DNA from: Acidimicrobiaceae bacterium
Lineage (GTDB): Bacteria > Actinomycetota > Acidimicrobiia > Acidimicrobiales > Palsa-688
Assembly (NCBI GenBank): GCA_027334785.1
Contig: DAHWQF010000153.1
Location: forward strand, 1-7,462
DNA: 7,462 bases
Reading direction: 5' to 3'
Made by a program: the position numbers and the translations under genes
Part shown: in pieces, positions 1 through 5,856 of the stretch
Layout: each line of letters opens with the position of its first letter
Numbering within the stretch: the first letter of the stretch is position 1
Notes under the pieces: model-generated
Seen by the model: only the letters and a program-made list of their open reading frames with translations
Told to the model about the DNA's origin: nothing
Database searches by the model: none

Positions 1-1103
1 GAGCGGGAGAAATGGGCCGCGAAGTCGTCTCTCGCCCGCATGGCTGCCTCCACCCCATGGAGGGCTGCCGTGACCTCGCCAGCCATGGCCCGCTTCAGGT
101 CGACCGGGCGGAGCGAGCCGCCCTCCAAGCGCTTCCTCACCAGTTCGAGCTCGGGGTCCTGCCACTCGGACAACGCCCGCAGGTAGGGCACGACGAGGCG
201 GTCGGGGACGGACATGAGCTTGCCGAACACTTCGCTCGCCGGCGCCGTGAGGGGGACGTAGTTGCCCCGTGACTTGCTCATCTTGGCCCCGGTGCCGTCA
301 GTGCCCTCGATGAGGGGCACCGTGGCGACCAACTCGGGCTCCTGGCCGCAAATTTCCATGACCTTGCGGCACATCTGCATGTTCAAGTACTGGTCCACGC
401 CCCCCACTTCGAGGTCGCAGTTGACCTCCACCGAGTCGAGGGCCATGGCGACTGAGTAGAGCAGCTCGGCGAGGGAGAGGCCGTGGCCGGCCTCGAGGCG
501 CGCCCGGAAGTCTTCGCGCTGGAGGGACATCGACAGCGGCACGTGCGAGGTCACCTCGATCAGGCGCGCGAGGGTGACCCCGCGCAACCAATCGCCGTTG
601 TGGCGGAACTCGGCCCGGGAGAAGTCGAAAAAGGGGGACACCTGGTCGCGATAGGTGGCGAGGTTGGCCGCGATGTCGGCGTCCGTAAGCGGCGGCCGCT
701 CGTCGGAACGGCCGCTCGGGTCGCCGATCTTGGCGGTCACGTCGCCCACGATGAAGACCACCTGGTGGCCCATGCGCTGGAACCGGGAGAGGAGGACCAT
801 GGCAACGGCGTGGCCGAAGTGCACCTCGGCTGCAGTCGGGTCGATACCGAACTTGGCCACGAAGCGCCGGCCCGCCTTGGCGGCAGCCTCCACCCGCTCA
901 GCCAAGGCCTCCTCGCTGGGCTGGAGGTTCTCGCACCGTCCCGCCACGAGGGCAGCCTGCTCGGCCGGGGATAGGTCCGAAAGGTCCAAGTGCCGGCGCT
1001 CGTAGGTGTGGCCGAGAAGCTCGCTCACGACCACGCCCGAAGACAGGTCGGCCGAGGCCAGCAGCTTGCTGACCTGCTCGACCGAGTGGCTGAGGCGGCT
1101 CAC
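1..1103 (-). CDS. tyrS: Tyrosyl-tRNA synthetase, Thermus-type, 3' end cut by window edge
   Basis: Class I aminoacyl-tRNA synthetase that would charge tRNA-Tyr with tyrosine using ATP in the cytoplasm. The frame is open from a GTG at 1103 to the left edge, giving 367 codons with no stop. Visible motifs: GIDPT (residues 86-90), the HIGH-box variant HFGH (95-98), IGDPSGRS (126-133), the tyrosine-pocket segment beginning at Y216 with D223, GGVDQ (234-238) and KMSKS (274-278). The spacing and wording resemble the Thermus/Deinococcus TyrRS branch rather than the E. coli branch. The C-terminal tRNA-binding (S4-like) part would lie outside the window. An in-frame TAG 15 bp upstream of the GTG excludes a longer start. 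The N-terminus is about 35-40 residues longer than I recall for Thermus TyrRS, so a GTG at codon 26 is possible. The pocket Gln expected four residues after Y216 is Met220. TyrRS identity is strong; strict tyrosine specificity is less certain because of that change. Confidence 0.93.
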   Translation of the reverse strand, partial: MSRLSHSVEQVSKLLASADLSSGVVVSELLGHTYERRHLDLSDLSPAEQAALVAGRCENLQPSEEALAERVEAAAKAGRRFVAKFGIDPTAAEVHFGHAVAMVLLSRFQRMGHQVVFIVGDVTAKIGDPSGRSDERPPLTDADIAANLATYRDQVSPFFDFSRAEFRHNGDWLRGVTLARLIEVTSHVPLSMSLQREDFRARLEAGHGLSLAELLYSVAMALDSVEVNCDLEVGGVDQYLNMQMCRKVMEICGQEPELVATVPLIEGTDGTGAKMSKSRGNYVPLTAPASEVFGKLMSVPDRLVVPYLRALSEWQDPELELVRKRLEGGSLRPVDLKRAMAGEVTAALHGVEAAMRARDDFAAHFSR

Positions 1104-1112
1104 AGTGGGTCG

Positions 1113-1118
1113 AGCCTA
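1113..1118 (-). promoter_or_regulatory. Putative -10 element of tyrS (leaderless)
   Basis: The minus strand reads TAGGCT, followed by 9 nt and then the GTG start of tyrS. A transcript starting about 7-9 nt past a -10 hexamer would begin at or next to the start codon. No Shine-Dalgarno site and no clear -35 are seen. The TAG of this hexamer is also the in-frame stop that limits the tyrS start. Inferred from position and from its recurrence at other genes here. Confidence 0.4.
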
Positions 1119-1131
1119 GCGGTCGGGCCTG

Positions 1132-1887
1132 CTAGCGAGCCCGGGCCACGACGTTTAGGCGCACGTAGTCGATCACAGGCTCTGGCATCGTCTCAGCCAC
1201 CCGCTCGGCGAAACGCCGGCGCTCGGCTGGCGGCAGCGTCCCGAGGTGCTCGCGGAGGCACACCGTCTGGAGGAACTCGGCCAGCGCCTCCCGGTCCGGG
1301 AAGCTCACGGGGTCAGCGTGGCACCAGCAGTGGACGCCGTCGAAGCCCGTCCGCTCGAGGCGCGCCGCCGTCTCCTCGGCCGATGCGTAAAGCCAGGTTC
1401 CGGCCCTCTCAGTCCCGAGCCGGCGGACCGCCGCTACGACGCTGGCGATGTTGCCTTCTCCGCCGCACTGGGCGACGAGCTGCCCGCCACCCCGCAGGAC
1501 CGCTCGCAGGTTGGCGAAGAGCCTGTCGTGGTCGGTCACCCAGTGGAACGTCGCCGTCGAGAACACCGCGTCGAGGGGCGCCAGGGCACGGAGGTGGGTG
1601 GGCGACAGCTCGAGCAAGTCGGCGTGGACAAAGCTCACCCTCCCGGCGGCACCGGGCACCTTGGCGAAGCGCGAGCGCGCCTGGTCGAGCATCGCCGGCG
1701 AGGCGTCCAGGGCTACCACTTTCCCGAGGGGTAAGCGCGCCAGCAGCTCTTCTGTAACGCGCCCGGTCCCACAGCCGGCGTCCAGGACCGCCTCGTCGCC
1801 GGCCAGTTCGAGGCGCTCGAGCACGGCCCTCCCCCAGAGCACGTGGGGGTTCGACAGCCGGTCGTAGTTGGGAGCGTCCCAGTCCAC
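1132..1887 (-). CDS. Class I SAM-dependent methyltransferase, trans-aconitate methyltransferase-like
   Basis: A 251-residue protein with a Rossmann-type methyltransferase core. The SAM-binding motif I is VLDAGCGTG (residues 34-42). An acidic residue follows at the end of strand 2 (D61), and a D90 segment (HAD, 88-90) matches the adenine-contacting region. The segment FSTATFHWVTD (109-119) is characteristic of the Tam (trans-aconitate 2-methyltransferase) and related UbiE/COQ5-like group. Full length for that group, with no membrane segment, so it should be cytoplasmic. The start is GTG at 1887; an in-frame TAG 15 bp upstream rules out a longer form. It lies 28 bp upstream of tyrS on the same strand, so the two could be co-transcribed, though tyrS also has its own -10-like element in the gap. 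The methyl acceptor cannot be told from sequence; trans-aconitate is only the nearest family name. Divergent from the PAC2 gene. Confidence 0.88.
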   Translation of the reverse strand: MDWDAPNYDRLSNPHVLWGRAVLERLELAGDEAVLDAGCGTGRVTEELLARLPLGKVVALDASPAMLDQARSRFAKVPGAAGRVSFVHADLLELSPTHLRALAPLDAVFSTATFHWVTDHDRLFANLRAVLRGGGQLVAQCGGEGNIASVVAAVRRLGTERAGTWLYASAEETAARLERTGFDGVHCWCHADPVSFPDREALAEFLQTVCLREHLGTLPPAERRRFAERVAETMPEPVIDYVRLNVVARAR

Positions 1888-1896
1888 GGGCCGAGA

Positions 1897-1902
1897 AGCC
1901 TA
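1897..1902 (-). promoter_or_regulatory. Putative -10 element of the methyltransferase gene
   Basis: TAGGCT on the minus strand, followed by 9 nt and then GTG, the same hexamer and spacing as at tyrS. A weak TTGGCG (1922-1927, minus strand) lies 19 bp upstream, longer than the usual 17 bp, so the -35 is doubtful. There is no Shine-Dalgarno sequence, which suggests a leaderless transcript. Confidence 0.4.
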
Positions 1903-1950
1903 GGCACGGCTCTATGTGCGCCGCCAACCCCGTCACCGCCCATCGCTGAC

Positions 1951-1956
1951 TAGCGT
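1951..1956 (+). promoter_or_regulatory. Putative -10 element of the PAC2-family gene
   Basis: TAGCGT followed by 7 nt (CGAGGGA) and then the ATG at 1964. The GAGGGA abuts the ATG, so it sits too close to act as a normal Shine-Dalgarno site. A leaderless or near-leaderless start fits better. The divergent region 1888-1963 (76 bp) thus carries back-to-back promoters. No -35 recognised. Confidence 0.33.
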
Positions 1957-1963
1957 CGAGGGA

Positions 1964-2860
1964 ATGGCACTCCTGCGCTGGGCCGAGCGGCCCGAGCTGC
2001 GCCGGCCGGTGCTCCTCGCCGCCTTCGAGGGCTGGAACGACGCCGGCAACGCCGCCTCAGGGGCGGTCGCCTACCTGAGGCGGGCGTGGACGGGCAAGGA
2101 GTTCGCGTCCTTCGATGCCGAGGAGCTGTGGGACTTCACCGCCAGCCGGCCCCAGGTCCGGCTCGAGTCCGGGCAAACGAGGCGGCTCGAGTGGCCGAAG
2201 CTCGAGCTCGTCAGTGCCACTCTCCCCGGCCGGGAACAGGACGTCGTGTTACTCTCTGGCCCCGAGCCCCAGCTGCGGTGGCGCAGCCTGGCCCGGGAGC
2301 TGCGGGAGGCCTCGACCGAGCTCGGCGTGGGCACCGCCGTCTTCCTCGGTGCCCTCCTGGCCGACGTCCCCCACACCCGCCCCGTGCACGTGACCGGCGG
2401 TGCAGCCGACCCCGAGCTCGCAGCTTTGGCCGGCGTGGAGCCCTCGTACTACGAGGGCCCGACGGGCATCGTCGGGGTCTTGTCCGATGCGCTCGGCCAG
2501 GCCGGCATCCCGACCGTGTCCCTCTGGGCGAGCGTCCCTCACTATGTTTCCCAGAGCACCTCCCCCAAGGCCACGCTGGCGCTCGTGGAGCGCGCCACCC
2601 ACGTGCTCGGCGCCAAGGTGGACCTGGCTCAGTTGCAGATCGCCGCAGCTGCCTACGAGCGCCAGATAGACGAGCTCGTGGCTTCCGACGAAGACGCCAC
2701 CGCTTACGTGCACAAGCTGGAGGCGCAAGACGAGGAAGCCGAGCACCGCGGCCCGGGCAACGCCCGGGGAGGGGAGGGCCCTCGCCTCCGCCCAGCGTCG
2801 GGCGAGCACATTGCGGCAGAAGTGGAGCGCTACCTGCGCGAACACCGCCCCGACAGCTGA
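1964..2860 (+). CDS. PAC2-family protein (proteasome assembly chaperone 2-like)
   Basis: A 298-residue soluble protein of the PAC2 family (formerly DUF75), found in actinobacteria, archaea and eukaryotes. Family hallmarks: AFEGWNDAGNAAS (residues 20-32), LGALLADVPHTRPVHVTG (128-145), YEGPTGIVGVL (163-173) and PTVSLWASVPHYV (183-195) followed by SPKATLALV (200-208). The C-terminal third is helical and charged. It contains a Gly/Arg-rich linker (about 262-278) before a final short helix (about 281-294). In eukaryotes and archaea the fold relates to proteasome assembly; the role in actinobacteria is not settled, and I do not assign one. Start chosen at 1964 because the conserved N-terminus begins there; an upstream ATG at 1916 would add 16 residues unlike the family and would cover the promoter region. 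No proteasome gene is in the window, so context does not help. Divergent from the methyltransferase gene; a 13-bp repeat block follows the stop. Confidence 0.88.
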   Translation: MALLRWAERPELRRPVLLAAFEGWNDAGNAASGAVAYLRRAWTGKEFASFDAEELWDFTASRPQVRLESGQTRRLEWPKLELVSATLPGREQDVVLLSGPEPQLRWRSLARELREASTELGVGTAVFLGALLADVPHTRPVHVTGGAADPELAALAGVEPSYYEGPTGIVGVLSDALGQAGIPTVSLWASVPHYVSQSTSPKATLALVERATHVLGAKVDLAQLQIAAAAYERQIDELVASDEDATAYVHKLEAQDEEAEHRGPGNARGGEGPRLRPASGEHIAAEVERYLREHRPDS

Positions 2861-2868
2861 CCGCCCGA

Positions 2869-2946
2869 GAGGCCAGACCCCGAAGCGAGCCCCCGGAGCG
2901 AGCCCCCGAAGCGAGCCCCCGGAGCGAGCCCCCGAAGCCAGCGCGC
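2869..2946. repeat. 13-bp C-rich tandem repeat, six units (four near-perfect)
   Basis: Four adjacent copies of GAAGCGAGCCCCC / GGAGCGAGCCCCC alternate at their second base (2882-2894, 2895-2907, 2908-2920, 2921-2933). They are flanked by one degenerate unit on each side (2869-2881 and 2934-2946, each matching 10 of 13). The alternation gives a 26-bp higher-order unit. On the minus strand the array forms five G-tracts of 4-5 G at 13-nt intervals, a possible G-quadruplex; the plus strand has the matching C-tracts. The unit length is not a multiple of three, and the block sits only 8 bp after the PAC2 stop, so it is most likely non-coding. Confidence 0.85.
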
Positions 2947-2972
2947 CTCCTCGAGCCTGGCCTGGCCCGCAC

Positions 2973-3018
2973 GTACGCCACAGGGGCCCGCCAACCGCTT
3001 GCCGCGCTACAGGCGTAC
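2973..3018. promoter_or_regulatory. Inverted repeat overlapping a putative promoter
   Basis: GTACGCC at 2973-2979 and its exact reverse complement GGCGTAC at 3012-3018 are separated by 32 bp. The right arm overlaps the -10-like hexamer TACCCT (3016-3021) of the downstream gene. It could be an operator or a long-loop hairpin. A 7-bp match over this span may also arise by chance, so confidence is low. Confidence 0.22.
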
Positions 3019-3021
3019 CCT
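3016..3021 (+). promoter_or_regulatory. Putative -10 element of the Cys/His membrane protein gene
   Basis: TACCCT followed by 8 nt and then the GTG at 3030. No Shine-Dalgarno site is seen before this start, so a leaderless transcript would fit. No -35 is found at 16-18 bp. The call rests mainly on the same layout at other genes in the window. Confidence 0.33.
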
Positions 3022-3029
3022 GGACCCCG

Positions 3030-3449
3030 GTGGCAAACTGCATCCATGGCTTCCCACAGGGCCAGTGCCTCATTTGCAGCACGCTGGCCCGGGCACCAGG
3101 CAACGCGACCGCCGTCGCTGACAAGCCGGGCTCCTCGGTCCAGCTGGACGGGCTGAACGGCGGCCCGGTCCGCGCTCTTCCTGGGCCCAAGCTGGGCCAA
3201 GCAAAGGCCGCCGCCGACGAGAAGCCTCATGGGCGAGGGAGCGCCAAGAGCAAGCTCGCCGGCGCCGTCGTGGTGATCATCGCCGGGATACTGGCCTGGG
3301 GTCTCTTCCAGGGCATTTTCGACCTCGCCCTCCGCATAGCCGAGTACGTGGTGCTCGCTGTCGCTGCTGGCTGGGTGGGCTACAAGGCGGGCCACTACCA
3401 GGCAAGGCGCGAGGCCGAGCGCGACAAGCGCCACCCCCGGGCCGACTAG
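3030..3449 (+). CDS. Small membrane protein with N-terminal Cys/His cluster, function unknown
   Basis: 139 residues from the GTG at 3030. The N-terminus carries C4-x-H6 and C13-x2-C16 within CIHGFPQGQCLIC, four possible ligands for zinc or another metal. Residues about 20-75 are flexible and rich in Gly, Ala, Pro and Lys. A strongly hydrophobic segment follows (about 76-97, AGAVVVIIAGILAWGLF at 77-93), then a second hydrophobic or amphipathic helix (about 99-118). The tail (about 119-139) is very basic and charged. A positive patch (69-75) before the first helix would favour a cytoplasmic N-terminus, which puts the Cys/His cluster inside the cell; with two spanning helices the basic tail would also be inside. 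I do not recognise a named family. The open frame extends upstream to 2811, but that part is repeat-derived low complexity, so the GTG just before the cluster was chosen. Its stop lies 12 bp from the convergent sufC stop. Confidence 0.68.
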   Translation: MANCIHGFPQGQCLICSTLARAPGNATAVADKPGSSVQLDGLNGGPVRALPGPKLGQAKAAADEKPHGRGSAKSKLAGAVVVIIAGILAWGLFQGIFDLALRIAEYVVLAVAAGWVGYKAGHYQARREAERDKRHPRAD

Positions 3450-3461
3450 CGCGCGACCGGG

Positions 3462-4241
3462 TCAGACCAAAGGGCGCGGGAGGCGGGCGGCGGGCTCGGC
3501 AGCCTCTTCCTGGTCGCCGCCGTAGGCCGCGTAGCCCGTCCGTTCGAGCTCCAAGGCGAGCTCGGGACCCCCCGTTTCCACCACCCGGCCGGCAGCGAGC
3601 ACATGCACCTTGTCGGCGGCAAGCACCGAGAGCAACCGCTGGTAGTGGGTGATAGCGAGCACGCCGATACCAGACTCGGCGGCGAGCTCTGCGACCCGCC
3701 GGGCGACGGCCTTCAGGGCATCGATGTCGAGGCCGGAGTCGATCTCGTCGAGCACGGCGACCCGAGGCTGGAGGACGGCGAGCTGGAGGATCTCGTTGCG
3801 CTTGCGTTCGCCGCCGGAAAGGTCGACATTTAGAGGGCGGGACAGCACGGCTTCGTCGACGCCTATGCGACGGGCTTCGGCGCCGACGAGCTCGCGCACC
3901 TGACGGCGCTCCCGTCCGGCCGCTTCCATCGACTCCCCGAGGGCGTCGTATACGCTCACCCCCGGCACCTCGATCGGGTACTGCAAGGCTAGGAAAAGTC
4001 CCGCCTGCGCCCTTTCCCACACCGGGAGCCCGAGCAGCTCGACCCCGTCGAGACGGACACTGCCAGCAGTCACCTCGTAGCCGGGGCGGCCGGCGAGGAC
4101 GTGGGAGAGCGTGGACTTCCCCGAACCGTTCGGGCCCATCAGCGCATGGACTTCCCCGCTGCCCACACGCAGGTCTACCCCCCGCAAGATTTCCCTCCCG
4201 ACGACGCTCGCGTGGAGGCCCTCGATCACAAGCTCGCTCAT
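3462..4241 (-). CDS. sufC: SUF Fe-S cluster assembly ATPase SufC
   Basis: 259-residue ABC-type ATPase. In the SUF pathway it binds SufB and SufD and drives the conformational change of the SufBC(2)D scaffold during cytoplasmic iron-sulfur cluster assembly. Visible motifs: Walker A GPNGSGKST (residues 36-44), Q-loop Q87 in LALQYPIEVPGVS, the signature LSGGERKRNEI (141-151), Walker B VAVLDEIDSGLDID (161-174) and the H-loop His199 in ITHYQR. YPIEVPGV and the SGGE-(R/K)KRNEI stretch are specific to SufC rather than transport ATPases. Slightly longer than usual (about 250), through an Ala/Glu/Pro-rich tail (about 245-259). The ATG overlaps the Rieske gene stop in an ATGA arrangement, so translation is probably coupled. 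It is the last gene of the operon: no sufS or sufU follows, and a gene on the other strand converges 12 bp away. Confidence 0.96.
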   Translation of the reverse strand: MSELVIEGLHASVVGREILRGVDLRVGSGEVHALMGPNGSGKSTLSHVLAGRPGYEVTAGSVRLDGVELLGLPVWERAQAGLFLALQYPIEVPGVSVYDALGESMEAAGRERRQVRELVGAEARRIGVDEAVLSRPLNVDLSGGERKRNEILQLAVLQPRVAVLDEIDSGLDIDALKAVARRVAELAAESGIGVLAITHYQRLLSVLAADKVHVLAAGRVVETGGPELALELERTGYAAYGGDQEEAAEPAARLPRPLV

Positions 4242-4534
4242 GGGACGCTAACCACCGCCTCGTCACCCTCGAGACGCACGGCATAAGTGGCAACCGGCTG
4301 GGTGGCAGGCAGGCACAACGCCTGGCCGTCTTTCAGTGAAAACGTGCTCCCGTGCTTGGTGCACTCGATGCTGCAGTCGGCCGGGTCGACCTCACCGTCG
4401 GAAAGCGGCCAGTTTTGGTGGCTGCAGCGGTCCTCGACGGCGAAAACGTCGTAACCGAGCCTAACCAGGCACAGGCCCGAGCGGCCTCCGTCGACGTGCA
4501 CGGCCGCCCCTTCGGGCAGGTCCGTCAGCTTCAC
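4238..4534 (-). CDS. Rieske [2Fe-2S] ferredoxin of the suf operon
   Basis: 98-residue soluble Rieske-type ferredoxin. The two cluster-binding boxes are C37-S-H39 and C58-x2-H61, with the usual GEVDPADCSIECTKHGSTF stretch (48-66) covering the second box. Length and motifs match the small dioxygenase-ferredoxin-like proteins often found between sufD and sufC in actinobacteria. Its role there is not firmly known; electron supply to Fe-S assembly, or being an early client of the machinery, are inferences. Start chosen at the GTG at 4534, because an AGGAGG Shine-Dalgarno (4540-4545) lies 5 nt upstream, directly after the sufD stop. A longer frame from 4600 would overlap sufD by 52 bp and add residues not typical of the family. 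The stop overlaps the sufC start by 4 bp. Confidence 0.92.
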   Translation of the reverse strand: MKLTDLPEGAAVHVDGGRSGLCLVRLGYDVFAVEDRCSHQNWPLSDGEVDPADCSIECTKHGSTFSLKDGQALCLPATQPVATYAVRLEGDEAVVSVP

Positions 4535-4539
4535 CCTTA

Positions 4540-4545
4540 CCTCCT
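4540..4545 (-). promoter_or_regulatory. Shine-Dalgarno site that fixes the Rieske start
   Basis: AGGAGG on the minus strand, 5 nt before the GTG at 4534 and 3 bp past the sufD stop. This is the strongest ribosome binding site seen in the window and decides between the 98- and 120-codon versions. It contrasts with the putative promoter-proximal genes, which lack such a site. Confidence 0.8.
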
Positions 4546-4548
4546 GGC

Positions 4549-5841
4549 TCAATGGGGGCGCCTCGTGGAAAACTTGTCTGCGAAGGCGCCTCGGAGCCAC
4601 GGGAGCACCCCGGCGACCGGGAAACGTTCGAGCACGTCGTCCATGAACCCGAGCACTATAAGCCTCTCGGCCGCGGCTGCCGGCACCCCCCGGCTCTCCA
4701 GGTAGAAAAGCTGCGACTCGTCCACCGGCCCCACCGCAGAAGCGTGCGAACAGCGAACGTCGTTGTCCTCGATCTCCAAGTTGGGCACCGAGTAGGCCCG
4801 CGCCCCCTCCGAAAGGACGAGGTTGCGGTTGGTCTGGAAGGCGTTTGTGCCGCGTGCTCCTTTTTCGACCCGTATCAGGCCGGAATAGACCAATTGCGCC
4901 TCGTCGGCTACAGCTCCTTTGAACAATAGGTCCGAACGGCTGTGAGGGGCCGCGTGATGCTGCACAGTCCGCAGGTCGTGCATCTGGCCCCCGGTACCGA
5001 AATAAGCGGCGAGCAACTCGGAGTCACCGCCTTCGCCTTCGAGCACCGAGTCCGTGCGCACCCTGGCGTACGACCCACCTAAAGCGACGGTCATCGAGCG
5101 GAGCGCCCCGCCGGAGGCCACCCTGCTCACCTGGTTGCCGAGCTGCCAGGCGGCTCGCCCAAGCAACTGCACCTGCCCGAAGCCGAGCCGTGCCCCTCGG
5201 CCGATAGATAGTTCTGACAGCGGCACCACCAGCATTGGAACGTCCGCCCCCGCTACGACCTCGAGCACGTGGGCCTCGGCACCATCGCCAAGGTCGACTT
5301 CGAGGCGGGGAGAAACCGCCGCCGCCTGCGCGTCGAGCCAGTGCACGAGGACCACCGGGTGAGCCAGGGTGGAGCCGGGCGAGACCGTCAGCCTCCACGG
5401 CGCCAACACGAACGCCCCATTGAAACTGACCCAGGCGTCAGCTCTCTGGCCACTTGGCACTCCGACGGGCTCGCCGGGCCCTCCAAGAGGCCGCTCCTCC
5501 GCCGGCGCCACCGACAGCCCCGGCTGGGGGTTGAAGACCGATGCCTCGCCGCCGTTCCTCGACACCACGACCGTGGCCTGGGGCCCGGCTGCGCTTAGCA
5601 GCTCAGCCACGCCAGTCGGCAGGCTGGCCGGGTCAATGGGCGCGGCGTGGGCCGGGCCACCCAGGCCGTAACGAGCGAGGTCCAAGTCGTCGATGCGGCT
5701 GTAACGCCAGATCTCCTCCGAATCGGTGGGTGCTTCGCAAGCCGCCAAGCTCTCCCATGACGCTAAACGGCGCTCGCGCAGCCACGCCGGCCCGGGGAGG
5801 GCTAAAGCCGCGTCCGCGCTGAAAGCAGGGGGGAGCTTCAT
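4549..5841 (-). CDS. sufD: SUF Fe-S cluster scaffold protein SufD
   Basis: 430-residue SufD, which pairs with SufB through its beta-helix core in the SufBC(2)D scaffold that builds Fe-S clusters in the cytoplasm. The middle contains the repetitive beta-strand helix. The C-terminal signature includes VRCSHASAVGPVDESQLFYL (362-381) and SRGVPAAAAERLIVLGF. C364 and H366 in CSHA line up with E. coli SufD Cys358 and His360; His360 is reported to be needed for cluster assembly. The N-terminal helical region (about 1-60, with EEIWRYSRIDDLDL) is typical of SufD, and the length is normal. The ATG at 5841 is 12 bp after the stop of the phosphoribosyltransferase gene. No Shine-Dalgarno site is seen, but a -10-like TAGACT lies 9 nt upstream, so sufD may head its own transcript with the Rieske gene and sufC. 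Unlike the common layout, sufB is not its direct neighbour. Confidence 0.95.
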   Translation of the reverse strand: MKLPPAFSADAALALPGPAWLRERRLASWESLAACEAPTDSEEIWRYSRIDDLDLARYGLGGPAHAAPIDPASLPTGVAELLSAAGPQATVVVSRNGGEASVFNPQPGLSVAPAEERPLGGPGEPVGVPSGQRADAWVSFNGAFVLAPWRLTVSPGSTLAHPVVLVHWLDAQAAAVSPRLEVDLGDGAEAHVLEVVAGADVPMLVVPLSELSIGRGARLGFGQVQLLGRAAWQLGNQVSRVASGGALRSMTVALGGSYARVRTDSVLEGEGGDSELLAAYFGTGGQMHDLRTVQHHAAPHSRSDLLFKGAVADEAQLVYSGLIRVEKGARGTNAFQTNRNLVLSEGARAYSVPNLEIEDNDVRCSHASAVGPVDESQLFYLESRGVPAAAAERLIVLGFMDDVLERFPVAGVLPWLRGAFADKFSTRRPH

Positions 5842-5850
5842 GTGGCGGCC

Positions 5851-5856
5851 AGTCTA
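5851..5856 (-). promoter_or_regulatory. Putative -10 element of sufD overlapping the upstream stop codon
   Basis: TAGACT on the minus strand, followed by 9 nt and then ATG. Its TAG is the stop codon of the phosphoribosyltransferase gene. This would let sufD-Rieske-sufC be transcribed separately and without a leader. No -35 is visible at the right distance, and since TAG is also a stop codon the match could be partly accidental. Confidence 0.35.

Larger units (their letters stand above)
2861..3029. other. Intergenic region between PAC2 gene and small membrane protein gene
   Basis: 169 bp with no convincing gene. It holds the C-tract tandem repeat at its left, then a 7-bp perfect inverted repeat, GTACGCC (2973-2979) and GGCGTAC (3012-3018), and a -10-like TACCCT (3016-3021) just before the next start. 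I see no U-tract terminator. Reading frames remain open through it because of the high GC content, but the translated sequence is low-complexity Pro/Arg/Glu and unlike a folded protein. Confidence 0.6.

Noticed and set aside
990..1757. Plus-strand open frame (255 codons) over tyrS and the methyltransferase gene
   Set aside because: It is antisense to two confident genes and rich in Arg, Gly, Pro and Ser with no domain.
2869..2946. CRISPR array
   Set aside because: The units are directly adjacent 13-mers without spacers, and no cas gene is present.
2811..3029. N-terminal extension of the small membrane protein (73 codons)
   Set aside because: It would overlap the PAC2 gene end and translate the 13-bp repeat; the GTG at 3030 sits right before the Cys/His cluster and after a -10-like element.
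2086..3156. Plus-strand open frame (356 codons) overlapping the PAC2 gene
   Set aside because: Shadow of the PAC2 frame; its composition is Arg/Pro-rich and low complexity.
2249..3190. Second minus-strand open frame (313 codons) in the same area
   Set aside because: Also antisense to the PAC2 gene, with no recognisable motif; the translation mirrors the repeat block.
2211..3434. Long minus-strand open frame (407 codons) across the PAC2 gene and the small membrane protein gene
   Set aside because: It is antisense to two supported genes, runs through the tandem repeat and yields Arg/Pro/Gly-rich sequence. High GC content makes such frames common.
3277..4293. Minus-strand open frame (338 codons) overlapping sufC in another frame
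   Set aside because: Arg/Pro-rich translation without motifs, whereas the sufC frame carries every ABC ATPase motif.
4535..4600. Longer Rieske start at 4600
   Set aside because: It overlaps sufD by 52 bp and ignores the AGGAGG site placed 5 nt before the GTG at 4534.
4238..5841. Rieske gene within the suf operon as a novelty
   Set aside because: A small Rieske ferredoxin between sufD and sufC is a known arrangement in actinobacteria such as Streptomyces.
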